Assembly (NCBI GenBank): GCA_003116975.1
Contig: BGKB01000027.1
Span: forward strand, 372,001-436,000
Direction of reading: 5' to 3'
From: Aurantiochytrium sp. KH105
Lineage: Eukaryota > Sar > Bigyra > Thraustochytrida > Thraustochytriidae
DNA: 64,000 nt
Part shown: positions 20,301 to 28,602 of the stretch, piece by piece
How positions within the stretch are numbered: the stretch's first letter is position 1
How the letters are laid out: the number at the start of each line of letters is the position of its first letter
Translations under genes and position numbers: made by a program
Notes under the pieces: generated by a model
Seen by the model: only the letters and a program-made list of their open reading frames with translations
Database searches by the model: none
What the model was told of the DNA's origin: nothing

Positions 20301-21149
20301 GATCGCTTTACTAGCAAGGAGATGCGCAAGATGTCTGCCGCAGACCGCATCCGCATGGAAATCCAGGCCATGGAGGCTGAAAAGCAGGGAAGTTCGGTTG
20401 TTCAGCTCGGGGACGCTTCGATCGCCTCTCCATTTACGTCAAAGTCAACCTCGATCATGTCCACCGTGCATATTGTCCGACAGGGTCGCTGCACGCTCGT
20501 GACCACGATCCAAATGTACAAGATTCTGGCCCTAAACTGTCTCGTATCCGCGTATTCCATGTCAGCGCTCTACTTGTACGGTGTCAAGCAAGGCGATACA
20601 CAGGCGACGATTGCGGGTCTGCTCATTGCAGGTCTCTTCATGTTCATCTCCTGGGCAGAGCCTCTCGAGACGCTTTCGCGGGAGCGCCCCGTGGCGAGCG
20701 TTTTCAGCGCTTCTGTCATGGTGTCTCTCTTGGGTCAGCTTGTGGTTCACTTTGCGAGCCTTTTTGCAGTCCTGCATCTCACGACCCCGTTCGTGGAGAG
20801 CGGCGCCGAGGAGATGCGTCCAGATGCGGACTTTAAGCCGAACGTGATCAACTCTGCTGTCTTCCTCGTTGGCCTCTGCATGCAGTGCAACGTCTTTGGG
20901 GCCAACTATCATGGCCATCCCTTCATGCAGAGTCTCTGGGACAACAAAGTCTTTCATCGCATCTTGCTGGCGACATGGTCACTAAGTGTGCTGCTTACTG
21001 CTGAGGTAATTCCTGGTCTCGGCGAGACGTTTGAGCTCGTTCCACTCCCGGACACGAACGACTATCGCGCAAAGCTCCTTGCGATTCTTTTGGCCGACAC
21101 CGCGTGCTCCTGGGCTTGGGAGTTTATGGCACGTAGTGCCCTCGCTTAG
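17316..21149 (+). CDS. SPF1: P5A-type ATPase (Spf1/ATP13A1)
   Basis: 1277 residues from the ATG at 17316, single exon. P5A ATPases sit in the ER membrane and extract or reinsert mislocalised transmembrane helices. Signatures: the P5A-specific PPELPMELS in transmembrane helix 4 (about residue 553), the phosphorylation site FDKTGTLTSD with Asp597, TGES in the actuator domain (MLTGESVP), KGAPE in the nucleotide domain, and the hinge GDGTNDVGAL (959-968). An N-terminal pair of hydrophobic segments (PFLLLYALLVGVMV and LIAWSGAIAAAVISHVM) precedes the core, as in the family, and about six segments lie at the C-terminus. A Lys/Glu-rich insert around residues 135-190 is a lineage-specific loop. The upstream frame from 17157 has only a TTG and is Arg-rich, so it was excluded. 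It converges with kinesin-13, leaving a 370-bp spacer. Confidence 0.95.
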   Translation: MAWLESIVTDDGVASASLHVKLGTFARLDVAPFLLLYALLVGVMVQNEVLWNLAEAAGLTNEDDAQKAAVGRSEWELIAWSGAIAAAVISHVMTLLSGVWSVKLRCSLRYRAARDLHEAEAVCIIPVEHRGMPAICELHKDAADDVRENETSAKSKDKTTRAPKTRAQRQRERMEKEEEEEQMRKSQLVSLRSSECWFEFQRKRFELVGSIVDTQTSNLCKFKPLDFPDNLMINSYLNWPGYTEVGDRLAAVRKWSRNEFDIPMPPLRDLFFENATSPFFLFQVLCVALWCLDEYWYYSVFTLAMLVIFELTVCKQRQQNLGLLRGMLHPPYPVWVYRSDHWVRSLSTDLVPGDMCSLVRPTNLYRPMPDGTRQVEDEENILVPCDMLLLRGSCVINEAMLTGESVPKMKESVLSLAHAKSNLLERPLVVEGSEFSNHLVLGGTRVIQHKMEAIDPLDKEKPAGLIPSPPDGGCLAIVLRTGFYTSQGSLMRTILFSTEHVTVGDKDTFYFILVLLVFAVLASAYVLVEGLKNETQSRWKLFLHCIMIVTSVVPPELPMELSLAVNTSLSRLFRLAIFCTEPYRIPYAGRLNLCCFDKTGTLTSDAYFVKGIAHPSAVQNFSKDTQIAPTLTPAQESDGYAIFVIAGCHQLVRMADKVDGDPMEKAAVRAINWGMTRDSRMINRASSKAKGERVQIRILHHHPFSSTLKRMSAVIAVETLDALKRVKSSKIMVVCKGAPEKMVEFFEKEPAQYKESYQAFMLAGGRVLALACKTLPVTVSETSASLLSRDECESKLTFAGLLVLDCPLKEDTRDAVDQLRNAQHRIVIVTGDNALTACDVARQLELVGDNHEDVLELSPELEWVPIDPRASPPEESVRRFERGHTAAVLVQQEGKHLVVTGAALDAMEAEMGGPSSHGFARALRRLTPHVTVFARVSPRHKEIVLAAMTAAGCRALMCGDGTNDVGALKQADVGVSIINSPEHEDAVKRAREQVADRFTSKEMRKMSAADRIRMEIQAMEAEKQGSSVVQLGDASIASPFTSKSTSIMSTVHIVRQGRCTLVTTIQMYKILALNCLVSAYSMSALYLYGVKQGDTQATIAGLLIAGLFMFISWAEPLETLSRERPVASVFSASVMVSLLGQLVVHFASLFAVLHLTTPFVESGAEEMRPDADFKPNVINSAVFLVGLCMQCNVFGANYHGHPFMQSLWDNKVFHRILLATWSLSVLLTAEVIPGLGETFELVPLPDTNDYRAKLLAILLADTACSWAWEFMARSALA

Positions 21150-21518
21150 TGAAAACGATGGGGCGCACTTTGACCCTTGACATGGACGGACTTGGACGGG
21201 ACAGTCGCGCGTCCGGAATGCAAGAACGGTACCGCTATCACACTTGCGTTTTGTTTGCTACCCTCCTGATGTTTCGATCCAGGGAACATTTTATGATAAA
21301 TTTGCCAAAGTGTCCAAGTCAAAATTGCCGCAATCCTTTTTTTTTTTTTTACTTCTTGAAAGCATTCCAAAGAAAGGGGGAAAGAAAAACATCAATGTCA
21401 ACTCAAGTGAGCCGAAAGGGGAAGAGAAGACAGCCGCCATGTCGGCCTGGCTTCAATTTCCTTTTTTCTTTCGGATTTGTTACTTGTCGTTTTCACTTTT
21501 TGTTTTCGTTCATCAAAA
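21150..21518. other. Convergent 3' spacer
   Basis: 369 bp between the stops of the P5A ATPase and kinesin-13 genes. It is more AT-rich than its surroundings, with a T run at 21339-21350. Expected to hold both 3' UTRs; nothing else seen. Confidence 0.5.
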
Positions 21519-23669
21519 TCAATTTTCTACGATCTTGGCGGCAACCTCGTCAAGGGCAAGGTGCTTTCTGAAATTGTGAAGCTTGCCTTGAAGATCCGTA
21601 AAGAGGGTGAGCTTGTCTGTGATGATCTGATCAAGACGCGCGGCGTACTCTTCAATGTCGTAATCAACAACGTCGCTGCCTTGTACTTTGGACAGCAAAA
21701 CACCTTCCTCGGTGAGCATGTCGGCATTTCTTTGAATTGCCTTCATATGCGCACTGAGGACCTCCTCCTCCATATCCACAAGCTTGGCGACCATGTCCTG
21801 AAAGTTTACCTCGGGAAGGCCTTCCTTGCTCGTTCCAGAAGACTCTTTGTTGCTATGTCCACTGCGCTTTGTGCGTTGTGCCGGGACGTTTGCGGAGCTC
21901 GGGCTCTTGACCTGAAGCGGTTCCCGAAGCTGGGGTGGGTCCGCGCTCGGATCGTCCCACTGTCGTCGGCTACTGCCTGCAGATGGCTTCGCTTTGGCTG
22001 CTGCGGGGGGCTGAATTCTGCTTGAGGGACCAGCACCAGCGGCACCCCGCCGAGAAGCGGGTTGCCTCAGACCTGAGATTCCCGCGGCAGCAGAAGCAGC
22101 GCTCGCTCCACGCGTCGCCCGGGGCGAACTCACGGGAACAGGGGCTTTGGCGGGAGTATGGCGCGGCCCAGAGGTGGATTTGTTACCGTGGGCGCGGCGA
22201 GAATGGTCCGGACTCGATTCCTCGGCGGGTTCCTCCTCAATGTCTTCCATTTCGTGAACCCTGCGACCACTGTCCGGGCTCTCGCGGCCCGGCGAGGACT
22301 CTTCACGATCCTCGTCTTCGTAATCGTCGTCGTCGGATGATGACATGTAGTAGCTGCTCTCGGTGGGGTCGGGCGTTGCGCCGCCACCGGCGGCGCCGTT
22401 TGTGATGCTCTTGCGACGGGCCGGACCTGAAACACGAATGACCTTTTCCTTGACGCGGTCGGCGTAGCGAAGTGTGTTGAGCGTATGGTCCGCAGACGAG
22501 GACACGGGACTGATGCAGCTGATCATGACCGTGCGCGCGTCGTTAGAGAAGGAGTCTTTGAGAATCATGGTCAGCTTGGAGGCCCGGTAGGGAACGTGGC
22601 TGCTGGCGCTGTCGAGAGCACGCACGCACTCTTTCAGCGCGAGGAGAGACTTGTTGATCTCTGCAGACTCTTGACGGCGTTGGCGGTTGTGGTGCTTGGT
22701 ATCTTGGCCGCGTTCGCTGCCTGCGAGATCGATGAGTGAGAGCTTGCCAAAGGGCTCGCTGCCCTCCTTGGCGGCGGTTCTGCGCAGCGCGATTTGGCAA
22801 ATTGCGTGCGAGCGCGACGAGTCGTTGTTCATTTCTGTGGCGTGGGTGGTGCGCTCGTTGTTGCCCTGCTCGATGAGCTGGAGGAGCTCGGTTTCGTCCG
22901 AGACAATGACCTCTTTGAGGCCCTCGACCTGGACACGGCCCTTGCCGTCCTCGCGCACGGAGCAGACGCGGCGATCGTGCAGGAGGTCGATGCAGCGGCC
23001 GCCGTAGAGCTCAAAGAATGCGCAGTGTACCTCGAGGCGCTTACTGCTATGCTCGGGCGAGTAGATGAGCCGGAAGACGTCTCTGGCGGCGAGCTTTTGC
23101 ACGCCGCCCATGGTAAAGGTCTTGCCAGAGCCGGTCTGGCCGTAAGCGAAGCAAGTGGCGCGTCCGCCGCCTACGGCGAACTCGACGAGGTACTTTGCGG
23201 TGTTATCGTAGACTTCCTCGTTGGAGGCGACCTCGTTAAAGGCGTGGTCGAGCTCGAAGTTGACATTGTCAAGGTACTTTGTGATGCCGTCGACCTTGAG
23301 CTTGCAGTGGTGCACGTACACGCGCGGATTGCTACAGCTGACGGAGTCGTAGTCCTTGCGGCGCACCTCGCTTTCGCTCACCGGCCGCTTGCGCACGACC
23401 ACGTTAATTTTGAGGGGCCCCGTGGCGGCGTGCGCCAGGGGTCTGCACATTTCGTTTTTCCTGAACTTGCGGATCATGCGCTGGAAGTCCACATCGCCGG
23501 GCTTGCCCTTGCGCTCGTTGCGCTTGATCTCCGTCTCGCGCTTGCGCTTGAACTCCTCCGCGGACTTGCGCCGGTTCGCGCGCTGCCGCGCCAGCTTCTC
23601 GATCTCCGCCACCGTGCGGTCCTTCCCGCCGCCCCTGCGCCGCGGGCTGGCGCCGCCGGGCTCCACCAT
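21519..23669 (-). CDS. Kinesin-13 family microtubule depolymerase
   Basis: 716 residues from the ATG at 23669. Kinesin-13 proteins (KIF2/MCAK) use ATP to remove tubulin from microtubule ends in spindle and flagellar-length control. The motor starts after a short basic neck (residues about 1-80), which places it near the N-terminus as in protist kinesin-13s: KINVVVRKRPVSESE, the family-specific KVD residues in CKLKVDGITKYLDN, P-loop GQTGSGKT (about 176-183), switch I NNDSSRSH, switch II LIDLAGSERG and TLNTLRYADRVKE. From about residue 430 the protein is low-complexity Ser/Asp/Glu/Arg/Pro-rich, then ends in a helical segment (FQDMVAKLVDMEEEVLSAH) like the kinesin-13 C-terminal coiled coil. The upstream region contains a cluster of CAAGTG-core sites (24017-24085). 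Divergent from the sulfotransferase gene across 2.1 kb. Confidence 0.93.
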   Translation of the reverse strand: MVEPGGASPRRRGGGKDRTVAEIEKLARQRANRRKSAEEFKRKRETEIKRNERKGKPGDVDFQRMIRKFRKNEMCRPLAHAATGPLKINVVVRKRPVSESEVRRKDYDSVSCSNPRVYVHHCKLKVDGITKYLDNVNFELDHAFNEVASNEEVYDNTAKYLVEFAVGGGRATCFAYGQTGSGKTFTMGGVQKLAARDVFRLIYSPEHSSKRLEVHCAFFELYGGRCIDLLHDRRVCSVREDGKGRVQVEGLKEVIVSDETELLQLIEQGNNERTTHATEMNNDSSRSHAICQIALRRTAAKEGSEPFGKLSLIDLAGSERGQDTKHHNRQRRQESAEINKSLLALKECVRALDSASSHVPYRASKLTMILKDSFSNDARTVMISCISPVSSSADHTLNTLRYADRVKEKVIRVSGPARRKSITNGAAGGGATPDPTESSYYMSSSDDDDYEDEDREESSPGRESPDSGRRVHEMEDIEEEPAEESSPDHSRRAHGNKSTSGPRHTPAKAPVPVSSPRATRGASAASAAAGISGLRQPASRRGAAGAGPSSRIQPPAAAKAKPSAGSSRRQWDDPSADPPQLREPLQVKSPSSANVPAQRTKRSGHSNKESSGTSKEGLPEVNFQDMVAKLVDMEEEVLSAHMKAIQRNADMLTEEGVLLSKVQGSDVVDYDIEEYAARLDQIITDKLTLFTDLQGKLHNFRKHLALDEVAAKIVEN

Positions 23670-25819
23670 CGCGGCCCCGCCTCTCCCGCCTCCAGGCACG
23701 GCCAGCTAGCGCCCTCGCCCGCGTCCTGCGCGAGCAGCTCCAGCTCCAGCTCCGCGGCGGTCTCCGCCTACCCGGCCAGCGCCGGACCCGCGACGCAGGA
23801 GACCGATCCGCCGGGGCCGCGGCGCGCGGCGCGAGCGGGCGGGCGCGGGGCGCGGCGCGAGCGGGCGCGGGGCGACCGGCGGCGCGGCGCGCGGCTCGAG
23901 CGGGCGCGGCCTCGCTCTGCGCGTCCTTGCGAGTCTGGCGGCGCGGCGGGCGCGGCCTCGCTTGCTCCCGCCCTCTCCCTCGCCCTCCCTGTCCCGCCGC
24001 CGGCCCGCGCATAGCCCACTTGCGCACCGCCGCGCAAGTCGGGAATGCGCGCGACCGGCACTTGCGCGCGCCGCCGCAAGTGCAGCCCGCGCATAACGTC
24101 CGCGCGCCGCCGCACACGCCTTAACGCGGCGGTTTGCGCGGCGAGAGCGCGCGCCGCGGCCAGGGGACAGGGGGCGTGAGTCCCCGAGGGTAAGGCGGGA
24201 CGGGGCAGAGGCGTCCCGGAGGAGGAGGAGGAGGAGGAGGAGGGGGACGCGGAGAAGGACTCCGTCGAGGAGGAGAGGGACCGGGAGAGCGAGTTGGCTG
24301 GCCGAATGGCTGGCTGAGTGGCCGGGAAGGAGGTCGGGGTTCTGGGGAGAGGGCGGAGGACGGAGGAAATGCGGATGCGCGCAGCTTGTACAGGCCAAAC
24401 GTGAGAGCGGCAAGATGACGGACACGAGGAAGGACAGCATGTGGAGTTCTTGGCGTGCTTCCGTGCTAGGAGTGTCAGGGAGAGAGGGAGGCTCGGAATG
24501 CGTGATCGGCGATGATAGTCAAGCAGTGTCAGCGAGGTGGTGAAGGGGGACGGACAATGACGTGTCGAAGGCAAGGCTTGTAGGCGAAGACGGGCTGCTT
24601 GCTGCTAGCCGCGGCGAGCGAGAAGGAAAATAAAGAGGATGCTACATCAACGAAATGCTGCAAAATGATGAAACGAGAGAAGTGGGGAACCTGATGCAAA
24701 GCCAACTCAAGGTCAACTTATCTTGACACTATCGTGAGACTTAGAGTATGATCGACGTAGATGCAGAGAGAGAGAGAGATCGTTGACGCAGATCGACGCT
24801 GATGCAGAACATATTGCCAAGTCTCACTAAAGTCGAAAAAGAAAAGCCGACCTCGTCATATCGACTGACTATTTTTGGTGTCAGACAGTCAGCCAAGTAT
24901 TCTGATATCTTGGTAGTACATACCAAGCGCATGGTACGTTTGACATCGCTAGTGGCATGATCAAGCAAGTTGAGGAAAGATCACCGGTTCAAGAGGCTAC
25001 TTATTCACGTTGTCCAAATCAAACCAAAATTGACTGTTTTCCTCACACAAAGAAAGTTGACAGCGCCAAGTTTCCATCTGGTTACAAATGGTCGACCTCC
25101 TGCCAAGCAGAAGCAAAGGATGTATAGATTTGTTGGTCTAATTGCGGGTGGGCTTGTTCAGACTGGCTCCCACCGATAGGCGTATCAGTGTCGCAAGCAG
25201 TGACAACGAGAGAAAGAAACACACAAGTCACCTCGTGTATACACACAAGCTTATGCCTACCGCGATAGAGCACGCAGGCACCCAACCTGCCAGGCTTTCC
25301 AGTTTGTTGATCCTCATCAATCGTCTGTCACAGTGGCAAGGGGTTTTTAGGAGTGAACAGAGCCGATGGACCAAAGCACGTATACTACGACTAGAGATTT
25401 GCTCCGTACGACCACGCCTGCGCGGGCGGATTCGCAAACGCCGCGCGCTGGGAGGGCACCGGCGGGGCTTCCTTTTTTCAATTCCCTTTGCCTAGCCTTT
25501 TCCTGCGCGTCCGTCGCGCGGACAGCTAGGCCCAGAACAAAGATCAGGACGAAGACGTGAAAACACCACACGGTCGCGGTCAAGATTCTTAGACGTCTGC
25601 AAGCGAACTCGTACCTTCAGTGAGTCTCGCTCACATCACGCGCGCCAGCGCACGAAAGAGACGGACGTGACGCACCGCGCGCCCACGCCAAAGTCGTATT
25701 TGCTTCGGCGATAGCTTGGTTGTTACGAAACAAATCGCAAAAGGCAACTCGCTCACACCTCTCTCTCTCTCTCTCTCTCTCAATTCTCCAGCAGGCTAGG
25801 AAGCCGGGACGCAAAAATT
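23670..25819. other. Long divergent intergenic region
   Basis: 2.15 kb between kinesin-13 and the sulfotransferase. 23700-24300 is extremely GC-rich and carries the CAAGTG cluster. Further on are a GGA run (24217-24242) and a GA run (24764-24777). From about 24600 the composition becomes ordinary. A CT run at 25760-25782 lies about 40 bp upstream of the sulfotransferase ATG and may be in its 5' UTR. I see no gene or structural RNA in it. Confidence 0.5.
24017..24085. promoter_or_regulatory. Cluster of CAAGTG-core sites upstream of kinesin-13
   Basis: Four related sites in GC-rich sequence: CACTTGCGC (24017), GCGCAAGTCGGGAATGCGC (core at 24035), GCACTTGCGCG (core at 24059) and CCGCAAGTGCAG (core at 24077). 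The two reverse-orientation cores are 42 bp apart and the two forward ones are 42 bp apart (the first reads CAAGTC). The same core and spacing rule appears upstream of histone H1 and near 39.3 kb. It lies about 350-415 bp upstream of the kinesin-13 ATG. Function is inferred from recurrence only. Confidence 0.45.
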
Positions 25820-27205
25820 ATGGCACGCGATGGCTTCTCTCTACTATCTGGTGGGAGGCAGGCGCTCGCCATCGTGATCGTGTTGAGCATTTTAGCTTTC
25901 ATCAGCACGAATCGAATGGTCTGGATTGCCGAGCCGCTGCGCCATCATGAGCCAGATGGCCTAAACATGCTGCAAGAGTCACCGCAAGAACAGACTGAAG
26001 CGTCACCTCCTGTACCTCTCCATTCGGCCCCACTTGTAGTGAAGTCTTTAGCGCAGCCGCAAGAACTCGAGTCTCAGACCGTAGAAAGCGTCATAGAGAC
26101 TCGCGCAAAAAAAGAAGACGTGGAAGAGCTCGAGTCCTTCCCCACGCAGACGGAAAGCGACGGCAGGATTTCGACACCAAGGCCTACGCCAAGGCCTACG
26201 CCAAGGCCAACGAAAAGTATGACGCAACTTGCAACAGCCGCCTCAAAGCCGAGCGTGACGCGGCGGCCAACGAAAAAGCCGACTCGTCCCGCAACAGCGG
26301 CTCCGACGCGAGCCTTGGACCCAGATCTACCGCCTGAATGCGGGACTCCACTTCACTTTCTGGACAAGAGACACAGAAAGGGGCCCGTTGCCTTCACATC
26401 CTTCCCAGGGTCGGGGAATACCTGGATCCGGCACGTCATACAACAGGGCTCTCGTTTGTATACGGGAAGCATGTACAACGATCGCCATCTTCATTACGGT
26501 GGTTTCCTGGGCGAAAAGACACGAGACAGGACTGTGGTCGCTATCAAGACACACTTTCCGTGCAAGAACTGCTGGATGGTGGATCGAGAAAACTATCGCC
26601 CCGTGAAGGCGACAGGAGATATTCCGAAAGCCACGCATGCGATTTATATGCTGAGGAGCCCGTTTGATGCTTTGCTCGCGGAGTTCAATCGCTTGTATTC
26701 TGGAAGCCACACGGGAAGCTCGAGCGCTTCCAGCTTCCAAGGATCGAGATGGGCGAACTTTGTACAGCTAAAGGGCGAAAGTTGGGCCTTTCACGCGAAC
26801 TACTGGCTTTCCCAAAAGGACGAATCAGTGGAGAATCTCTGGCGTGATGAACGGGGAATACCTGTCTATCTTTATTACTTTGAAAACCTTGTGAGCAATT
26901 TCAAAACAGAGGTTGTGCAGATCCTGCAGCAATTACGATCAATCCAGGGCGAGGAAAATTTGCCTGCACCCGAGATTGGTTTGCAATGCGTTCTGCACGA
27001 GCGGGATGGCAACTTTAAGCGCAAGGCAGGCAAAATCTTCAATCCTTACACATCAGAGCAAGTTGAGTACATTTGCGAGATAAGTCGAAGATTTTGGAAC
27101 GAAGAGGTCTGGGGACCATGCAACGGCCAGCTTCAGAAAGAACGCAAGCTGACGACATCTCGCCTCCCCATCGACATGCAAAATAATACGCAAGATGAAA
27201 CATAG
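25820..27205 (+). CDS. Type II membrane sulfotransferase-like protein (WSCD-like)
   Basis: 461 residues. A single hydrophobic anchor (about residues 14-33, LAIVIVLSILAFIST) follows a short basic N-terminus, giving a Golgi-type type II topology. A stem of about 150 residues is rich in Pro, Thr, Gln and Glu and includes TPRPTPRPTPRPTKS, encoded by a 12-bp tandem repeat. The catalytic region has the PAPS-binding P-loop TSFPGSGNTWIRH (about 193-205), AIKTHFPC, and the 3'-phosphate-binding motif YMLRSPFDALLAEFNR (about 276-291). Then come WAFHANYWL and VYLYYFENLVSNFKTEV, as in WSC-domain-containing sulfotransferases. No WSC domain is visible. It probably sulfates a glycan; the acceptor is unknown. 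The 3' end is followed 94 bp later by a transposable element. Confidence 0.82.
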   Translation: MARDGFSLLSGGRQALAIVIVLSILAFISTNRMVWIAEPLRHHEPDGLNMLQESPQEQTEASPPVPLHSAPLVVKSLAQPQELESQTVESVIETRAKKEDVEELESFPTQTESDGRISTPRPTPRPTPRPTKSMTQLATAASKPSVTRRPTKKPTRPATAAPTRALDPDLPPECGTPLHFLDKRHRKGPVAFTSFPGSGNTWIRHVIQQGSRLYTGSMYNDRHLHYGGFLGEKTRDRTVVAIKTHFPCKNCWMVDRENYRPVKATGDIPKATHAIYMLRSPFDALLAEFNRLYSGSHTGSSSASSFQGSRWANFVQLKGESWAFHANYWLSQKDESVENLWRDERGIPVYLYYFENLVSNFKTEVVQILQQLRSIQGEENLPAPEIGLQCVLHERDGNFKRKAGKIFNPYTSEQVEYICEISRRFWNEEVWGPCNGQLQKERKLTTSRLPIDMQNNTQDET

Positions 27206-27299
27206 TCGTAGAAAAAGGGAGCCAGAAGCGCTCCAACATTAAGACTGCCGGTGCACCTAAGAGTGCGCACCCCAAAAGTGTGCTGGAGTTGAATGATAG

Positions 27300-28506
27300 C
27301 CCTGGCTAAATTTCGTTCGGTCTAACCGAACGAAATTTTCGGCGAAATAGTTTCCCCGGTATGGCGGCAGGCTGGGTCAGTGAGACCGAACGAAATCTCT
27401 GGCAAACACGCGAGGCATTGCATTTTAAATACTTCTATTCAATTTTAAATCTTGCCGATTGGCCAGATCGTTCCCACGATGCCCCCGCACCCCTCTGCAA
27501 GTTTGCCGGCAAATTCTCCCGGTGGAAGGGTTGTTGTTCTTCTGCAAAGTTGGGTACCGTGAGGGCGAACTTGACCATGACCTAACGACCGCGCTTCATC
27601 AAGCGCTACAGCGGCTACAGCGAGCAGAAAAGCTTGGCAGCGACGCGAGTCACGCTCTGCGATCGTACCCCTGGCATGATCGCGTCCAATTTGTTTGCAT
27701 AGCGGNCTAAACGTGATGTTTAAAGGGACCAGAGCGGATGCGAACGAGCTCGAAGATCCGCCTGAAGAGGTGCCGAATCCGAGAGCACCTGGATATCGAG
27801 CCAGGCATCTCCCTGAGATTTTGTCAAACCGAGCACAGGGCAAGCACATGCAATTGCTGCAAGATCAAGCTTGTGCGTGCACTATATGCTGCACTAAGTG
27901 CGAAAAGGGTCAAATCCCTGACGAACACGCTAGACAAGCTCGTAGGACGCAAAAATGGTGCTTGGCATGTGACACCGCCATCTGCAAGCACTGTTGGGCG
28001 CACTTCCACGCCTCGGATGGTGCTGTCCAGGTAGCTCATGCGAATCTATGAAGCTCCTATACCTTTGCGACTATCCTGGCACGATACGTCGCTCAGCAGC
28101 ACCTCTTGGCATGCTCATTCGCTCATTTTAGCAATTGTGCTCTCATTTGGAGGCCGGCAAATCTTGATCACCCGAGCGCAACGCAATTTGAGATTTGGCT
28201 AGGCGAAACTCACCTAACACAGTCTTAGTCATATTACTCCTAATTAATTTCGTTCGGTCTCACTGTATCGGTCTATTCTGGCCAAATAGGCCACTTATCC
28301 GCCGCCTTCCCCCAAAACTAATTTTCCCTACCCCTTGACCAAAACTGGTTCCCAAGCCTTTAAAATTTGGCACAGCAATCTACGGGCTGAGGTCCTTCCT
28401 TGTGCTTAATTTCAAGGCGCGCGAGCTAGTTTTGAGCGCGCTGGACGAGATCGCGCAAAGGAAATTTCGTTCGGTTTTTCGTTCGGTTTCATGTGGCTAG
28501 CCAGGG
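27300..28506. mobile_element. DNA transposon copy 1 with 4-bp target duplication
   Basis: Bounded by CCCTGGCTA on the left (27300) and TAGCCAGGG on the right (ending 28506), flanked on both sides by ATAG (27296-27299 and 28507-28510). Length 1207 bp. Near each end are copies of TTTCGTTCGGT, arranged as a palindrome on the left (27311-27339, arms TTTCGTTCGGT and ACCGAACGAAA) and as a direct pair on the right (about 28465-28488). Further copies are at about 27385 and 28248. An N occurs at 27706. It encloses a degraded frame with a Cys/His motif like that of piggyBac transposases. A second copy, inverted, lies at 60156-60982. PiggyBac elements duplicate TTAA, so the superfamily is not settled. 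Confidence 0.88.
27716..28051 (+). pseudogene. Transposase C-terminal fragment, Cys/His zinc-binding type
   Basis: A 111-codon frame inside the mobile element, starting just after the ambiguous base. Its C-terminal part has Cys-x2-Cys-Cys-x2-Cys (CTICCTKC), then about 20 residues with several basic residues, then KWCLACDTAICKHCWAHFH. This spacing of Cys pairs ending in an aromatic and His resembles the C-terminal cysteine-rich domain of piggyBac-family transposases. No catalytic DDE core is readable upstream: frames before it are broken by stops. I infer a decayed transposase remnant. An unrelated zinc finger is possible. Confidence 0.4.
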
Positions 28507-28602
28507 ATAGAGTTACGAATACAAATGTGCAAAAGCTTGGCGAGACCTGTTCTCCTTGCTCCTTTCCTCTCTCTCTCTCTCTCTCTGAGCGTCTCTCTAT
28601 GT

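Noticed and set aside
22794..24014. 406-residue plus-strand frame opposite kinesin-13
   Set aside because: Shadow of the kinesin motor frame; its Ala/Leu/Val-rich product matches nothing and runs into a GC-rich flank.
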